A stretch of 64,000 bases of DNA. Origin: Dendrolimus kikuchii (Eukaryota; Arthropoda; Insecta; Lepidoptera; Lasiocampidae). This document shows positions 34,313 to 46,276 of the stretch, piece by piece. Position numbers and translations under genes: made by a program. The stretch spans positions 9,806,401 to 9,870,400 of the forward strand of contig CM034405.1 of NCBI GenBank assembly GCA_019925095.2, given 5' to 3'. Every line of letters begins with the position of its first letter. The first letter of the stretch is position 1. Under the pieces are notes generated by a model. It was not told the origin of the DNA, ran no database searches, and saw nothing but the letters and a program-made list of their open reading frames with translations.

Positions 34313-36089
34313 AAATCAGTCCAAAATTAAAAAGGAATTTGTGAAGACTTTATAAGATGATTCTCTCTATTATATTGTCAATATTAGTAGTTTCTTTTGT
34401 GTAAAACATGGTCTCAGCCCACGTTCGTTAAGGTTTATAAAATGAAAACTAACATATTTATTGCAGTACACATTATGTATTTTCCTTTATGTGTATTACG
34501 TGGTGGCTGCAAAATATGCATTACGCTGGCCTAAGTGAATTGGTTATGCATGTCACACAGAAAATGAAAGCAATATTGTCGTAGGATGAAGAAAACGCTA
34601 ACTCTGATTTACATAGAAAATGAGTAAAATTGCACGACTTCTTTTAAAGCGTATATATAATTTCTTTTACTAATAATTAAACTATTAGTAGTGTGAATGG
34701 TGCTAGATTTGTTACGGGAAATATTTTTATTACTTTATGAAAAATTTATCTTGGCGAGAATACTTCCTATAAATGATAAATTAGTATATTTAAAATTTAA
34801 GTTTTTCTTAAACGTTAATGTAGGTTTTAATTGTAAATAATTCAACAATAAATCTATTCTATCGCTACAATCAAATGTATTTTTAAAATTAAAAACAAAT
34901 AACCTATGGCAAAAAAAGACATTAAAGTGTGATTTGTATAAAATTTTAAATAGCTTACTGTAACATTACATTTTTCGTAGATAAACTATTCCTGCAAAAA
35001 TGCTAGTCTTCTATATTGTAGTCCAATACTTATATATCTAGTTCCTACGAACTGGATGTGTAAGTGATGAACTACAGTAGTAAGGCAAGTAAATGGATAG
35101 TAAGATGTAGATGTTTCGATTCATTTATTTGCCTTGCTACTAGGTTAAAGTTTGTCATGATCTCCATACAAGTAAGATCAACTTTCTACCCATGGTAAGG
35201 TAAAATGTATGAATACTGATATAAAAACCCTGCTATAGCTATGAAGTCAGCTTCGTGTTTCGTTCAAAAGATTACTACTTTTGGCAAACAGTCCAAAGTC
35301 TCATTTGCTAAACGCCCACGATACGGCCCGTTTAACCAGATGCCTATTTAATAATTTCGGACTGTTTAATATCCTCTTGCCAAAATCTCTATTAAGAATA
35401 AATTATTTCCGCTCGAGTGTCACTAAATGACGATTTTAATTCAGTTCAAAGGAAGCTACGTCATCCCTGTTAGGTTTGTTTAAAGTATCCGGCGTTTTCC
35501 AGCTTAAGCCTTTTTGTCGAGAGTGTTACAGTTTTCTAACGATGAAGCTATAATCCAGATTCCGGATTAAGTATGTGCATTGCAGCGTTCACGGAAACAA
35601 GATAAGCCGATGTAACACGGTGCTGGGTGTGCCGGACACACGTGTCCGTCCGCGGGTGTGAATGTCTGTTAATACGCTGACGTAAGCTGGTTTATGGAGG
35701 GTTTCTATAAAATATCTTACCATCTATTATTTTACTTTATCATTGATTAAATTATAAATTGACATAACTTGCATGGAGTTATAGAAGTTATAGAAGCTCG
35801 GTATTAGACTACTCCGTTTTCATGATGCATGTACCCTACATGTATCACTATATATAATATTTGATCTATCTTGATTTATAGAGTTTAACCGCGTTAAACG
35901 TCGGTACCTCTATAATTTACATATTATTTGTCACTTTAAAATCGTCTATTAAAAATATTTTGCAATATTTTCATACATAGCTAGAATAATTCTGTTTTAT
36001 TACCTATTACTTTGTATCTAGAATAAAAAAATACACTTTTACTGTTTTGCAGAACTATTATTTTATGAGAGAACCTTGTGATCCTTGAA
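34313..36089. other. Mostly unique DNA with one hairpin
   Basis: No gene supported. 35076-35141 holds an imperfect inverted repeat. 35600-35660 is GC-rich (GTGCCGGACACACGTGTCCG) and contains a CACGTG E-box core. Confidence 0.4.
35076..35141. repeat. 22-bp imperfect inverted repeat
   Basis: AGTAGTAAGGCAAGTAAATG (left) pairs with CATTTATTTGCCTTGCTACT (right) with a few mismatches across a 22-base loop. It could be the core of a very short MITE or a transcribed hairpin. Confidence 0.65.
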
Positions 36090-36260
36090 TTAATGTCAGC
36101 CAATCATAGGCCACTGATGAATATAGGCTTCCCCAATTTGCGCCACAGATCCCCATCCTCCACTTTTCTCATCCAGGATCTACTGATAACTTTATACAAA
36201 TCAACAGGCTGCAAAGAGTCGGACACTAAGTTTACCAACCCTAGAATAATTCTCGTGCTT
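36090..36260 (-). pseudogene. LINE C-terminal fragment
   Basis: The minus strand reads DLYKVISRSWMRKVEDGDLW then RKLGKP, the same D-L-.-K-V-....W-.-.-K...W..LG end as in 32785-33150. The reading is lost at the final LGEA motif. A diverged remnant. Confidence 0.6.
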
Positions 36261-36315
36261 GGAACGATGGCACGTAGTAGTAGTTACTAGTCTATGTACC
36301 GATTATTATTATTTA

Positions 36316-36831
36316 CTAGAATATGTCCGCGACTTCGTTCACGCTTGACTTGAAATTCCCGCGGGATTCCCGGGACACAAAGTATCGCAGCATTTAAAAA
36401 AGAATTTAAGCTATCGTTTTAGTGGAAACTGTGTCGGAATAAGCTAATTTTTATGCATCCAAACAACTTCAAACAGCTGGGAAAATTACCGCGAGAATCC
36501 CGAGATAAAAAAATATCACACATTTTATTAAATTAAATTTGCTATCTATCAGTAAAATCATTACATTGGAATTCGTTTTTTTTTAATTGGCCATTTCAAA
36601 TAATTCCCCTGGGATTCCCAGGATAAAAAGTAGCGCAGAGTTTAAGTCTAAGAATTAGTTATCGATCAGTGAAATTCACATCGAAATCGACACAGTGGTT
36701 TTTACGTGAATCCCGAACAAACAGACAAGAAATCTAAAAAAAAATGCATCTTGTTGTCCATAGTCTGTATAGTCTATTCCAGTTGTTTTCTTTTAATTAC
36801 AGACACGGCTAGAATTGTATATTATTCTAGA
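36316..36831 (-). mobile_element. Complete larger non-autonomous Helitron
   Basis: On the minus strand it starts TCTAGAATAATATAC after an A (36832) and ends GAAGTCGCGGACATATTCTAG before a T (36315), exact Helitron borders. It is 516 bp long. Two GCGGGA-type blocks inside (36360 and 36490 regions) show that it contains a partial internal duplication of the GGGATTCCC(A/G)GGA unit. There are no helicase or Rep sequences. Confidence 0.85.
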
Positions 36832-37788
36832 TAGATATAAATAAAAAAGTTATTACAACGTTTAGAGTGCATGTAAATCATCATTTTCTTATATACCTTT
36901 CCAAACTGAGAGGCAAGCTTGGTGGCAATGGCAGACGTGAAATATGAGCACCAAAGTCAAGTAAACGTGGTGAGCGGTACAACTGACATGGCATCCTATT
37001 CCCATGCGGAAATTCAAACGTCGCACGATTCTGTGGCTAAGCAAAAACTCTTGAATCTGCAATAGTCACCACGCGTTCTGGATAAAAATTTGTATAGATG
37101 GAGTTTTGGAACCAGTATAAAAAAACAGCTGGCCGTAAAATTATGACTGAATATAATAGTAATTTCAAAGTAAGTTAAAACGCCTGCAAGATATTCCTTT
37201 TTGCCTGTATAAAATAGGTATTGTAACTGTTATATTAATGTGATTGTTGAATTTCGTTAACAATTAAGTGTTGTTATCTATCTAATCATTACCTTGAAAA
37301 AAAAAACACAATACGCAAGTCGGAATTTTAAACACTGCTTTACAGCAGTTACTCTGGATAACTTCATCCTAGTACTTGACCAATTTATCCAAAGATAATT
37401 GAAGAGTGATATATTATGAACAAGAGCTGTGGGATATCGTTTTTATGCAATAACTGTATGTTTGTTGACCTGTTTCATGAAATATAACTTTTCGAGTTGC
37501 TACAAGAACTCCGTTCTTTGGCGTAAGTAAAAAACTACAATTTCACCTGGATCCTGGATATACAAATGAAAACAATTCAAACTTCAAACAATATTTACTT
37601 ATATAAAAAAATCTAAGAAACAAGTGTTCATTTAAAAAGCCTATATTTTTAAATTAATATCTTTTATATGTCTAGATCTGACAGAAACAGAACAGTATTC
37701 GGTTACATTTATCTCAACGTGGAGTTATAAAATGGCATAAATAAAGCAAAACCTATAAGGCTTTAAAGCAACAATGAAAAATACGAAC

Positions 37789-37882
37789 CGTTTTACGTCG
37801 GGCGGTGGGTTGATGAGGGTGGTCGGGAGGCCGTCGCGCGTGGAAGGCGAGCACGAACAATGCGGCCCTGGTGAGAGCACCG
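37789..37882 (-). CDS. Candidate internal exon, GC-rich, unknown gene
   Basis: On the minus strand a very good acceptor, TGTGTTTTTTATTTGTGCAG, is followed by a sharply GC-richer segment. One frame reads VLSPGPHCSCSPSTRDGLPT then TLINPPPDVK. The end is uncertain: ACG|GTTCGT gives 94 bases and a phase that fits 27342-27400, while GAC|GTAAAA at 37797 gives 86 bases and does not. All three frames are nearly open, so the frame choice is weak. The contrast in composition with the AT-rich surroundings is the best evidence. Protein not recognised. Confidence 0.35.
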
Positions 37883-38231
37883 CTGCACAAATAAAAAACA
37901 CATGAACAACAGCTCCAATTATTGACGTGGGCATAGCATCAAAATCGTAAGTTACACGGTACACGTTTGTCTCATTCAGTTAAGAACTACCGGACTCTGT
38001 TTTCCCCGATACTTACTGTATAAGCCGCGGGCAAAAGATTTGCGGATGACTACTTACTATTATTGTATTTGTATTACTTACTACTATTGTATATACTTAT
38101 GTAAAGTATATACAATAATAAATTAAAATAATTATTTTATTGCAACAACTATTTATGTAACCTTTTTTGTCAACCCTACTGACCATCGACGCGTGACTTC
38201 ATGAGGCTATCGGCAAACCTTCTGCGCACAG

Positions 38232-38334
38232 GTAGTGCGGTGCAACCTTACAGACCGCACATTCAGCACTTACGACGAGCACACGATTTTGGCTATCAAA
38301 TCAAATCAGTTCACGCAAAGACACCGCGGCTCAC
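38232..38334 (+). CDS. Candidate plus-strand exon or leader exon
   Basis: TTCTGCGCACAG precedes and GGCTCAC|GTAAGTATAC follows 103 bases of GC-richer sequence. Two frames are open (one with TDRTFSTYDEHTILAIKSNQ). The strand is opposite to the other candidate exons. It could be a 5' UTR exon of another transcript. Weak. Confidence 0.25.
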
Positions 38335-38784
38335 GTAAGTATACTCATATTAATCTATCATTATCTAGTATTACCAAAATATGTATATCATTTATTCGCT
38401 ATCTTGTAGCAAATATCTATCATTTATTATATCGCCAGGTACAAACTATACCTCTTGGGTGTCTTCCAAACCCGTGTAAATAAGAACCTTCTAGAGCCTG
38501 TTCATAATATCTCCACTCAATATCATGCAAGACCATGGTCAAATGTGAACTATATTTTTTTTAAAGTTAGAAACTGTAACGTTTGTTATATTTTGGCTAA
38601 TTTAAATTATGCGGTGTGTACATTTTCTATATTACCAAAAAGGTTCATCAAAATTCTTTCAATATTTTTTGCGTAAAACGATAAGAAAAATCTATCCTTA
38701 CAAACATTCTAGTTTATAATAATAATTTACGCGGGTTTTTACGCGACTAAGACAGGTGAGTCTAATTAGTGATAATATGAATTA

Positions 38785-39410
38785 ATTTTTAACCGAAGTT
38801 AAAAAGGAGGAGGTTCTAAATTCGTCTGCATGTTCGTTACTTGATTTCCTCGTCAATTGTGGAGTGATTTCCGAATATTTTTTTTTAATCGAAAGGGTAT
38901 ACTCCCGAATTGGTCCCAAGGATACCAAATCAGGGTCTGGTGAGTGGATTCCAGGAAATCGAGAGTAAACCTTATTAAAGAACGTCGAGCGCCTACTATA
39001 AATATAAATATTATTCGAAAAGTATCTTACATACGCATGCCAGTATTACATTTTCTACAGGCATTTAATTTTGTTATATGCATGCTACGCGATTTCTCCG
39101 ACAATTGTGGGTCGAATTTTTAATTTGCTTTTTTTATTCGAAAGAGATCCACAAATAGTCCCTAACTAAAAAGTAAAAAATACTTTTTAACAAAAATAAA
39201 ACCGACTTCAAACCAAAAAAGCAAAAATAAATAGTTAACCGACTTCTTTCTACATCTTGAAGTCGGTGCCAAGTGAAACAAAAAAAACCACAATAAAGCA
39301 GCAGTTTACACCGACTTCAAGATGTTGCAGAAAGAAGAATATTTAACCGAATATTTTGTTTTTGCTTTTTAGCTTAAAGTTGGTTTTGTTTTGTTAAAAA
39401 AGTAATTAAA
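38785..39410. mobile_element. Family I element with a large fold-back end
   Basis: Begins TTTAACCGAAGTTAAAAAGG then AGGAGGTTCTAAATTCGTC, a common lepidopteran element start. The right part is a long inverted repeat: ACCGACTTCAAACC...CATCTTGAAGTCGGTG (39199-39268) against CACCGACTTCAAGATG...AGTTGGTTTT (39308-39395). Two related internal blocks (GATTTCCTCGTCAATTGTGG at 38850 and GATTTCTCCGACAATTGTGG at 39090) indicate a tandem duplication. No coding frame. Confidence 0.7.
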
Positions 39411-39724
39411 TTTTGCATATAATTTGCATATACGTAGTTAGATAGAATATAGAAAACCTTTAGTTTTTTATTCTTGACAAGTGTTCCCACGCAATATGCA
39501 AATTTAAGTCGCTTCACAAGATAAAATACATAGGGAACAAATGTCTGGTCTAGTCGCCTTCGCTAAGTCACGGAAAAATGGGTAGAAACACACCATAGAA
39601 AGGTAGGCTGCACGCCATCAATGATAATATGCGTGGATACTGATGAACCAAAATCAAGGTATATCGAAGACAGTAGAAAATGCAGAATAAAAAGTAAAGA
39701 CACGGATTAATAAAAACTGTATTA

Positions 39725-39790
39725 GGTATGCTTAATGTACTACAACGAACAGTTCTAGGGCCGATCCCAGACCAGAATAAACAATAGAAA
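39725..39790 (-). repeat. Fragment of the tRNA-derived SINE
   Basis: TCTAGGGCCGATCCCAGACC then AGAATAAACAATAG matches part of the body of the SINE at 5568-5795. Confidence 0.55.
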
Positions 39791-40927
39791 ACTCATGTTA
39801 AAACTAGAGCACAGGTGTCATTGAATATTATACAGGCAAAGTTGTTGCCCAATAGTTTAATATAATATGAATTCAACATTTCAGCCTATGAATTAATTAT
39901 TTTTCGTTGCGTAAATAAGATACAGTATAGGTAGAGAGAGAGATATTAAATTTATCAAGTAAATTTATAACGAAACAAGTTTATAATATAGAACTGTTAT
40001 TATATATTTAATATCGAAGGCTAGACAATTTCATCTAAGGAAAATCCTGCCTATTATCAAATAATATTACTTCAGACATCGCAGAAATAGATTTCCGCCG
40101 GAAATGCAAAGACTCGGCAAGATATTACTTCGGAAAATTTAAATATAATATTTCATTTTGTTACTTATGATTCATTTTTCATCATGTTTATTAAAAGTAA
40201 TGGAAATTCAAATCACATTTTGATATTCGTGTCCGACAGATCACAAAAACTTTGGTTTTTTTAAATATTTACCTTTAGGTTCGTTAAGTATAAAGACGCA
40301 TTTTTTAGAGTGCTTTTACGGTTATAAAATTATCATGTCTGCTTGCTTATGTATGGCACAGTTATTTTAAAAAAATACTAGGGCTAAATATCTAAAATGA
40401 AACATCCGCAGTCAGTCTTAGAAAGCTAATATGTTCTTAAGTCACTAGACTACACAAGCCGCACACTAATATATCCAATTTTAACTAGTTTCAGTACAGG
40501 ATAAATCTCTCGCCATCATCCACAAAATATGTCAGTCATGATGTTTTATTTTCCTCGTTTAACCACCGGCAATATGGCACTGGGGTGTTTCATAGATAAT
40601 CAGTCCGTAAATATCTATGGTTTTTAGTATCTTCACAAAGGCTTCAGAATACTCCCACAGACATTACTTTTATAGTCCTAGTGTCATTTAAACTTCGAAT
40701 TGCCTATAAGTTTTTTAAACTGACACTATAAGACCAATCTTCGTTCGAATAACCTTATTTAAGTTATAACTTAAGCTTTGCAATATCAAACGAGATAGTA
40801 GAATAACTTGCTTTTTCTTTGATAAAAACCGGTTAATGGCAAAGTGAAAAGCTCTGTTCCAAAAACGAATGTTTTTATCATTTGACTGCATAATCTTATT
40901 GTTTTAAATTTTGTATTACATTAGTAC
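39791..40927. other. Unique AT-rich DNA
   Basis: No gene, repeat family or regulatory motif supported. Confidence 0.4.
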
Positions 40928-41221
40928 AGCAGACAGTCAGACGGCCCCCACTTGATGAAAAGCGGTTACCATCGCCTATGGACATTTGCCACACCAAAGG
41001 TGCTACAAATGCGCTGCCGCTCTCTTAAGGGAAACTGGAACCTGGTCACTAATGCCGGAACACAAATCAAGGTTATTATGGTGGTATACTCTAGACCAGG
41101 GGTGGTAGCCATCCAATCGGACAAATACCCTACCACCTTGCTGTGGGTTGTTTTGTCATCTCATACGACAGACCGCCCGGCCGCAGGAAATTGTAATCTT
41201 CCTCTGTCCCTGCACGGATAA
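40928..41221 (-). mobile_element. SINE-like family A, near full-length
   Basis: The complete order of family blocks in reverse: GCGGTTACCATCGCCTATGG, CCTGGTCACTAATGCCGG, CTCTAGACCAGGGGTGGTAG, GACCGCCCGGCCGCAGG and CCCTGCACGGATA. The chance frame of 89 codons across it is not a gene. Confidence 0.85.
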
Positions 41222-41464
41222 AAATCTTAACCGAGATGGCGTAATTAAAATGTCACAGCTTCCTTAATTTTATATGGATGCCTACTGCGTTATGACGTCA
41301 TAATTTTAACGAGTCACATAGTTTATTATTTATTTAACAATAAATAAATAATACAATAAAACACCAATTAAAATTAATATTTATTTATACCATGAAGGGT
41401 TAAAAAAAATGACATTTCTCAGAACATCCCATAAGTCTATATCACTTAATTGATTACAAGCTTT

Positions 41465-41907
41465 TATTTATCTCGCTTAAATTCTGAGACTTCGTCCACG
41501 CTTGACTTGAAATTCCCGGGACAAAAAGTACCATAGTATTAGAAAAGAATGTTAGCTATCGATTTAGTGATACTGTATCAGAAGAAACTAAGTCTTATGC
41601 ACCTGATCAACAGGAAAATTCGCGCGGAATTTCCGGGATAAAAAATATTACATAAAATTTGCTATTGATCTGTGAAAGAATCGAATTTGAATTCGATTTC
41701 TTTTTCAATCTGGCCATTTTATACCATTCCCAGAAAAATTCCCGCGGGAGTTCCAGCATAAAAAGTATACAGAGTTTAAGTCTAAGAATTAGCTATCGAT
41801 CAGCGAAATTCGCGTCGTATTCTCCATAGTTTATATAGTCTATTCCAGTGGTTTTTTTTATAGCTTCAATGTACAGACACGGCATGTTTAGAATATTATA
41901 TTATAGA
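41465..41907 (-). mobile_element. Non-autonomous Helitron, 3' end decayed
   Basis: On the minus strand it starts TCTATAATATAATATTC at 41907. It shares AAAATTCCCGCGGGAGTTCC and GACTTCGTCCACGCTTGACT with the copy at 36316-36831. The terminal CTAG has mutated. Confidence 0.75.
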
Positions 41908-42656
41908 ATCTATAATATCCTGATAATAAGGTTTATCACCATTTAACACATAAGAGACCTTCCTTCTAAGTTCCATTTACATAATGTCAATAGTATTTAA
42001 GTAAATTATTGTGACATACATAAAAAACTGGACGAAACTACATGTTTCCATTTTTTTATCATCTATTAACAGAACTCTAATACCTGATGTGACTCCAACG
42101 GTCCATAAGAAACATCGGCCGGTACCACATCGCATTAAAATCTAAATCACACAGATATCCAAGACTGTGATGATTAATCCAAGCAATTAATACACACTCT
42201 TCATTTACTTAATACATGAGTATTAAATAAAACTGATTGGAATATAACGTTATGAATAATTAATAAGTATATAACTTCAATCGTATAACACGCATGAGTG
42301 TGCTGTACAACACTTAAGCGAGGTCGAAAGGAAAAAATGAATAAAGAATCCATCGGGAATCGTAGGGAGCTTAGGGGGTGACTTCCGCTGGAAATACTTT
42401 TATACACCGAGACTAAGTTGCCTTGTTGCAACTACGTATACATGTATTATTATATCCATATTTGATTGTACAAGTACATAGTTTTTATGTATTTATATGG
42501 TGAATCTCTGTTTTAGTGATATGGCTAAGACACACTAAAAACATGTTTATAATCGGAAATCTCAAATTTTATTCAAACCACTTATTTTTTCGGCAAAATT
42601 GTTACTTGAATTTGACAAAAAAAATATTTTCTTAAGTTTTCGTGACTAGTATGCAT

Positions 42657-43046
42657 AATAAAACTACGTTTTAACGGATTTAAACGCGGTTATTTATTTG
42701 ATTTTTTAATTTTAACCACCCACTTTAATATTATATCAATTATTAGAGTTAGGCATGTTGCTGAAGAGTTTCTTGCGCCGCTTCTTCTCTTCAGGCCACA
42801 ATATGGTGCAAAGCGGTGGCAGATTAGATTAGGCTCTCATAGAGTAAATAATAACCATACTCAAAATTAAAACTAAATAATTAAAATGAACAAGTTGGCG
42901 GCAGGCTACATAAAACTTTATAGTACTCTTTGACACTTGACACCTTTGTCTTCTGTGATCACGGCTACTGAAAAGTGGCTGAAACGTCGGAATAATAAAA
43001 ATCAAATAAATTACCGCGCTTAAAACCGTTAAGACGTAGTTTTATT
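42657..43046. mobile_element. TIR element, ~50-bp inverted ends
   Basis: Left AATAAAACTACGTTTTAACG...TTTATTTGATTTTT and right (reverse complement) AATAAAACTACGTCTTAACG...TTTATTTGATTTTT match over ~50 bp with a few differences. Inside are GAGTTTCTTGCGCCGCTTCT and AAAAGTGGCTGAAACGTCGG, both familiar from lepidopteran repeats. About 390 bp, no coding frame, target duplication unclear. Confidence 0.75.
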
Positions 43047-43612
43047 TTAAAAAAATATATCACAAAAAAATGTAGATACAGGTCCTGCACTAACACCGGC
43101 GATATATATTACACATCCTTATTATATTTCGTCCATACCGACCTTTCTTTCAAGAAAAATGAATGGGACATACGCATAAAGACGGATAAATAAGCTTTCA
43201 CATCAAATTCGCCACAACAACTACGGTAGCCTAAAAATTATGTTTACACGTAAAAGATCTTAAATCAGGTATTTCTGAAATTATTAAATTTTTTATATAT
43301 CACTAATCAAAATAAATTAATTAATTAGTTTAGTCACCACAATAAACGTTAAAAAAGGTGTCATAAAAATGCTTCGCGGCTGAAGTACGTTTTGTTCACT
43401 TTTACACAACTTATTATTCCGTTTGGCAATTTTCGTTTGTGCAGAAAATTGCAGACCAGTTTCCGACATATAAATAATCTATATTGAACTTAATTCGCAA
43501 GTGGAAATGGCAGTGTTGTTTGCAAAGCATTCGCTGCTCCGTTCCGCTCGCACAATTCATAAACTGTCGGATGTTTCCCGCGCTACTAAAGTTGGTCTAT
43601 CACGCAGGTACG

Positions 43613-43930
43613 TTTTTCATCCGTGCAGGAACGGAGAAAGAATATAATTTCCTGCGGCCGAGCGGCCTGTCGTAAAAGGCGATAGAACAACCCACAGCCA
43701 GGTGGTAGGGCATTTGCTCGACTAGACGTCTACCACCCCTGGTCTAAAGTATGTCGCCATAACAACCTTGAGTTGTGTTCCGGCATTAGTGACCAGGTTC
43801 CAGTATCCATTAAGAGAGCAGCAGCGCATTTGTAGCACCTTTGGTGTTGCAAATGTCCATAGGCGATGGTAACCGCTTTCCATCAAGTGAGCCGTCTGCC
43901 TGTCTGCTGAACTCCTGCAATAAAAAAAAG
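43613..43930 (+). mobile_element. SINE-like family A, full-length
   Basis: ATCCGTGCAGGAACGGAG to CTCCTGCAATAAAAAAAA. It closely matches the copy at 29372-29690 throughout. GGTAC occurs on both sides (43607 and 43930 regions) and could be a short target duplication. Confidence 0.85.
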
Positions 43931-43954
43931 GTACATCAGGAGGAATTATTAGCT

Positions 43955-44050
43955 GTGTAATACTGTAGCACTTCTTGTGACGTAAATATCCATAGGCCGT
44001 CACCACTTTCCATTAGTTAGGTCGTCGGTTTTTTTGCTGTACTGTAAATG
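43955..44050 (+). repeat. Diverged family A tail
   Basis: GTAGCACTTCTTGTGACGTA, ATATCCATAGGCCGTCACCA then CTTTCCATTAGTTAGGTCGT follows the tail order directly after the full copy. It is an older independent fragment or part of the target. Confidence 0.55.
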
Positions 44051-44843
44051 CTTCTTACAAAAAATACATAATTTCCTTATCATTTATTGTACTACAACGT
44101 ACAAGTCATCTTCCAACCTACGAATTTTTCCACCATTATTTGCAATTTCACGCTATAGCCAGTGACGCGGCAATAAAATCCCATATATCCGCTCGTATAC
44201 GAATTCAAGACTGGGTACTGCAGTGAGTGTTGTGTATTTTAGAATTGTTTGCCTACACTACCAATACTCGGAAAATGTGATAATATACAAATTATATCAA
44301 AAAAATGAGATTAAGAATTACAACTTTGATGACTTATTTAACATATTCTGCGGGTAATTATCCTTATTTGACTTTGTAATCCAACTACATTATTATCTAC
44401 TAGCTAATCAGCTACCGCAGCTGATTACGGATTTTATAGTAACCAGGTAAAATAAATAAATATTTGAGATTATCAATATTGGCGAATTATCAAATTATCT
44501 GCTTGTATTCTAGAGCAATTTTTACCCGGGGCTGTAAAGAGTGCATAGCACCCAGCTGTAAGCCAATCGTCACATAAATACGTCCTACATACACATCCCA
44601 TGCATAATCTGCTTACTATCTTTAAACAAACGATATCGCTGAAAATATTACCAATTACCAATTTAAAAACCAAAAAATTAATTTCGGCTTTTGAAAATAT
44701 ATCTAACTTTATTATATGTTACATAAAGTTTATTTTTGATCTGGGAAGCTAAGATTGATTTTAGCACCTAGGCGTCCAAATATGATAAAGCCAGCTCTGT
44801 TTGTATTCTACCAAAATGAGAGCATACCTACTTATGTTTTGAA

Positions 44844-45087
44844 CTAGCTGTGCCCGCGTGGATTTTTTTCGCGGAACGCTAAAAAACGTATCCTAAGTTA
44901 CTTCTTAAAGCATCAGATATCTGACAGTGGAAGTCCCATCAAAATCGGTCCAGCCGTTTCAGAGATTAGCCGGAACATCCAGACAGACAGATAAAAAAAT
45001 GATATTTGATATACTTATATGCATTTAGCAAAAATCTGTTATTTTGACATTACAAACAGACACTACAGTTTTATTTATCTGTATAGA
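44844..45087 (-). mobile_element. Complete small non-autonomous Helitron
   Basis: The minus strand starts TCTATACAGATAAATAAAAC after A and ends ACGCGGGCACAGCTAG before T. The start is nearly identical to that of the element at 17439. 244 bp, with AATCGGTCCAGCCGTTTCAG inside (plus strand). Confidence 0.85.
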
Positions 45088-45654
45088 TTGTGGTTAATCT
45101 CAATTAACATGTCCCCCTACAAATGTTTAATAATGTACTAATTATTAGTGAATGAAAAAATATGTATTACCGAAGTTATTTAAACCACACGAGTCTTGAA
45201 TCGGCATCATTAACTAGTTAAAAGCGATGCTTATTCCGGTATTCGTGTCATAGCACCGAGTTCTAAAAACAATAGGTAGTTTCCCCCCTGCCCGCGCTCA
45301 CTCCTTTTGTACTCTCATACACTCAAGTGCCGCATTTTGTTGCTGAAAAGTCGAGTTTGTATACCTTACACGTGCAATGTGCATGTATGTGGAAATTGTT
45401 TGAGAAATTATCGTGTGTTTGAAATACCATGTTACTTACACATTTCTTTAATATTTATAAAAAAATATGTTATTTAATTTTAGTCTTTTAACTTTAACAA
45501 TTTTTTAGATGATATATATCTGAGAAATACCTTTGTAATAAAAAAATAACTCAGTTAAATAAAATATGAATTAAAAAATGACTGAAAACTATTATTCGCC
45601 AATTTAAACCAATTTCACCAAATTACACCAATCCTATATAGAGATCTGTAGATC

Positions 45655-45760
45655 TATACAATAAATATGTATGTCATATAGATATTATTGAAAAATGGGC
45701 AGTCTTATCGCACACAGAGATCTGCACCTCTTCCAGGCAACCCCGTGTCTGGACACGGGC
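45655..45760 (-). repeat. LINE tail (family D)
   Basis: Plus-strand CACCTCTTCCAGGCAACCCC and TGGGCAGTCTTATCGCACAC are the reverse of GGTTGCCTGGAAGAG...GCGATAAGACTGCCCA. Confidence 0.6.
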
Positions 45761-46124
45761 ATGTCTTAAGAAAAAGTAACGGTGCACAAAACGGACTAAA
45801 TGACAATAGTACAATCTAATAGTGGTAGCTATACAAAAAGATTTTGGTGCATTAGCCAAAATTGGCTAATTCATTAAATACCTCTATTATGTAGGTTAAA
45901 TAACCACAATAAAAATAGTTCCAAGAGTGGGCAGAAGGATCTCATTTGAAATCGCATTCGTATATAAGTCCCTAATGACACATGAAATCCGAAAATTGGC
46001 GAGATGAAACGGAGTTACCAAACAAAACCCTAATACGGCGCATATACCTACTATATGTTATATAGGTCGGTGAGGATGAAATAACCTCAATTTTACCAAC
46101 AAGATCCTCGGTAATGTGTTGCGA

Positions 46125-46265
46125 ATGGTGCGGGTTGATAAGGAAAAACGGGTAAATAAGGAATCGTGAGAGGCGGGCGGGACCGGAAAGGGTCAGGTGG
46201 AGTGCGGGCGGTGCAGTACTCATTCGTCGGACACACTATACCCCACCACCGGCCATCGACCATCG
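46125..46265 (-). repeat. Fragment of SINE-like family B'
   Basis: AATCGTGAGAGGCGGGCGGG, CAGTACTCATTCGTCGGACA: the reverse-orientation middle of the element at 31200-31585. A short CCATCGGCCATCGACC-type tandem follows at 46244-46276. Confidence 0.5.
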
Positions 46266-46276
46266 GCCATCGGCCA

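Noticed and set aside
40952..41221. 89-codon frame on the plus strand
   Set aside because: Lies fully within a family A SINE-like unit; the same reading recurs in the copies at 29437-29640 and 43722-44006 because the repeat recurs.
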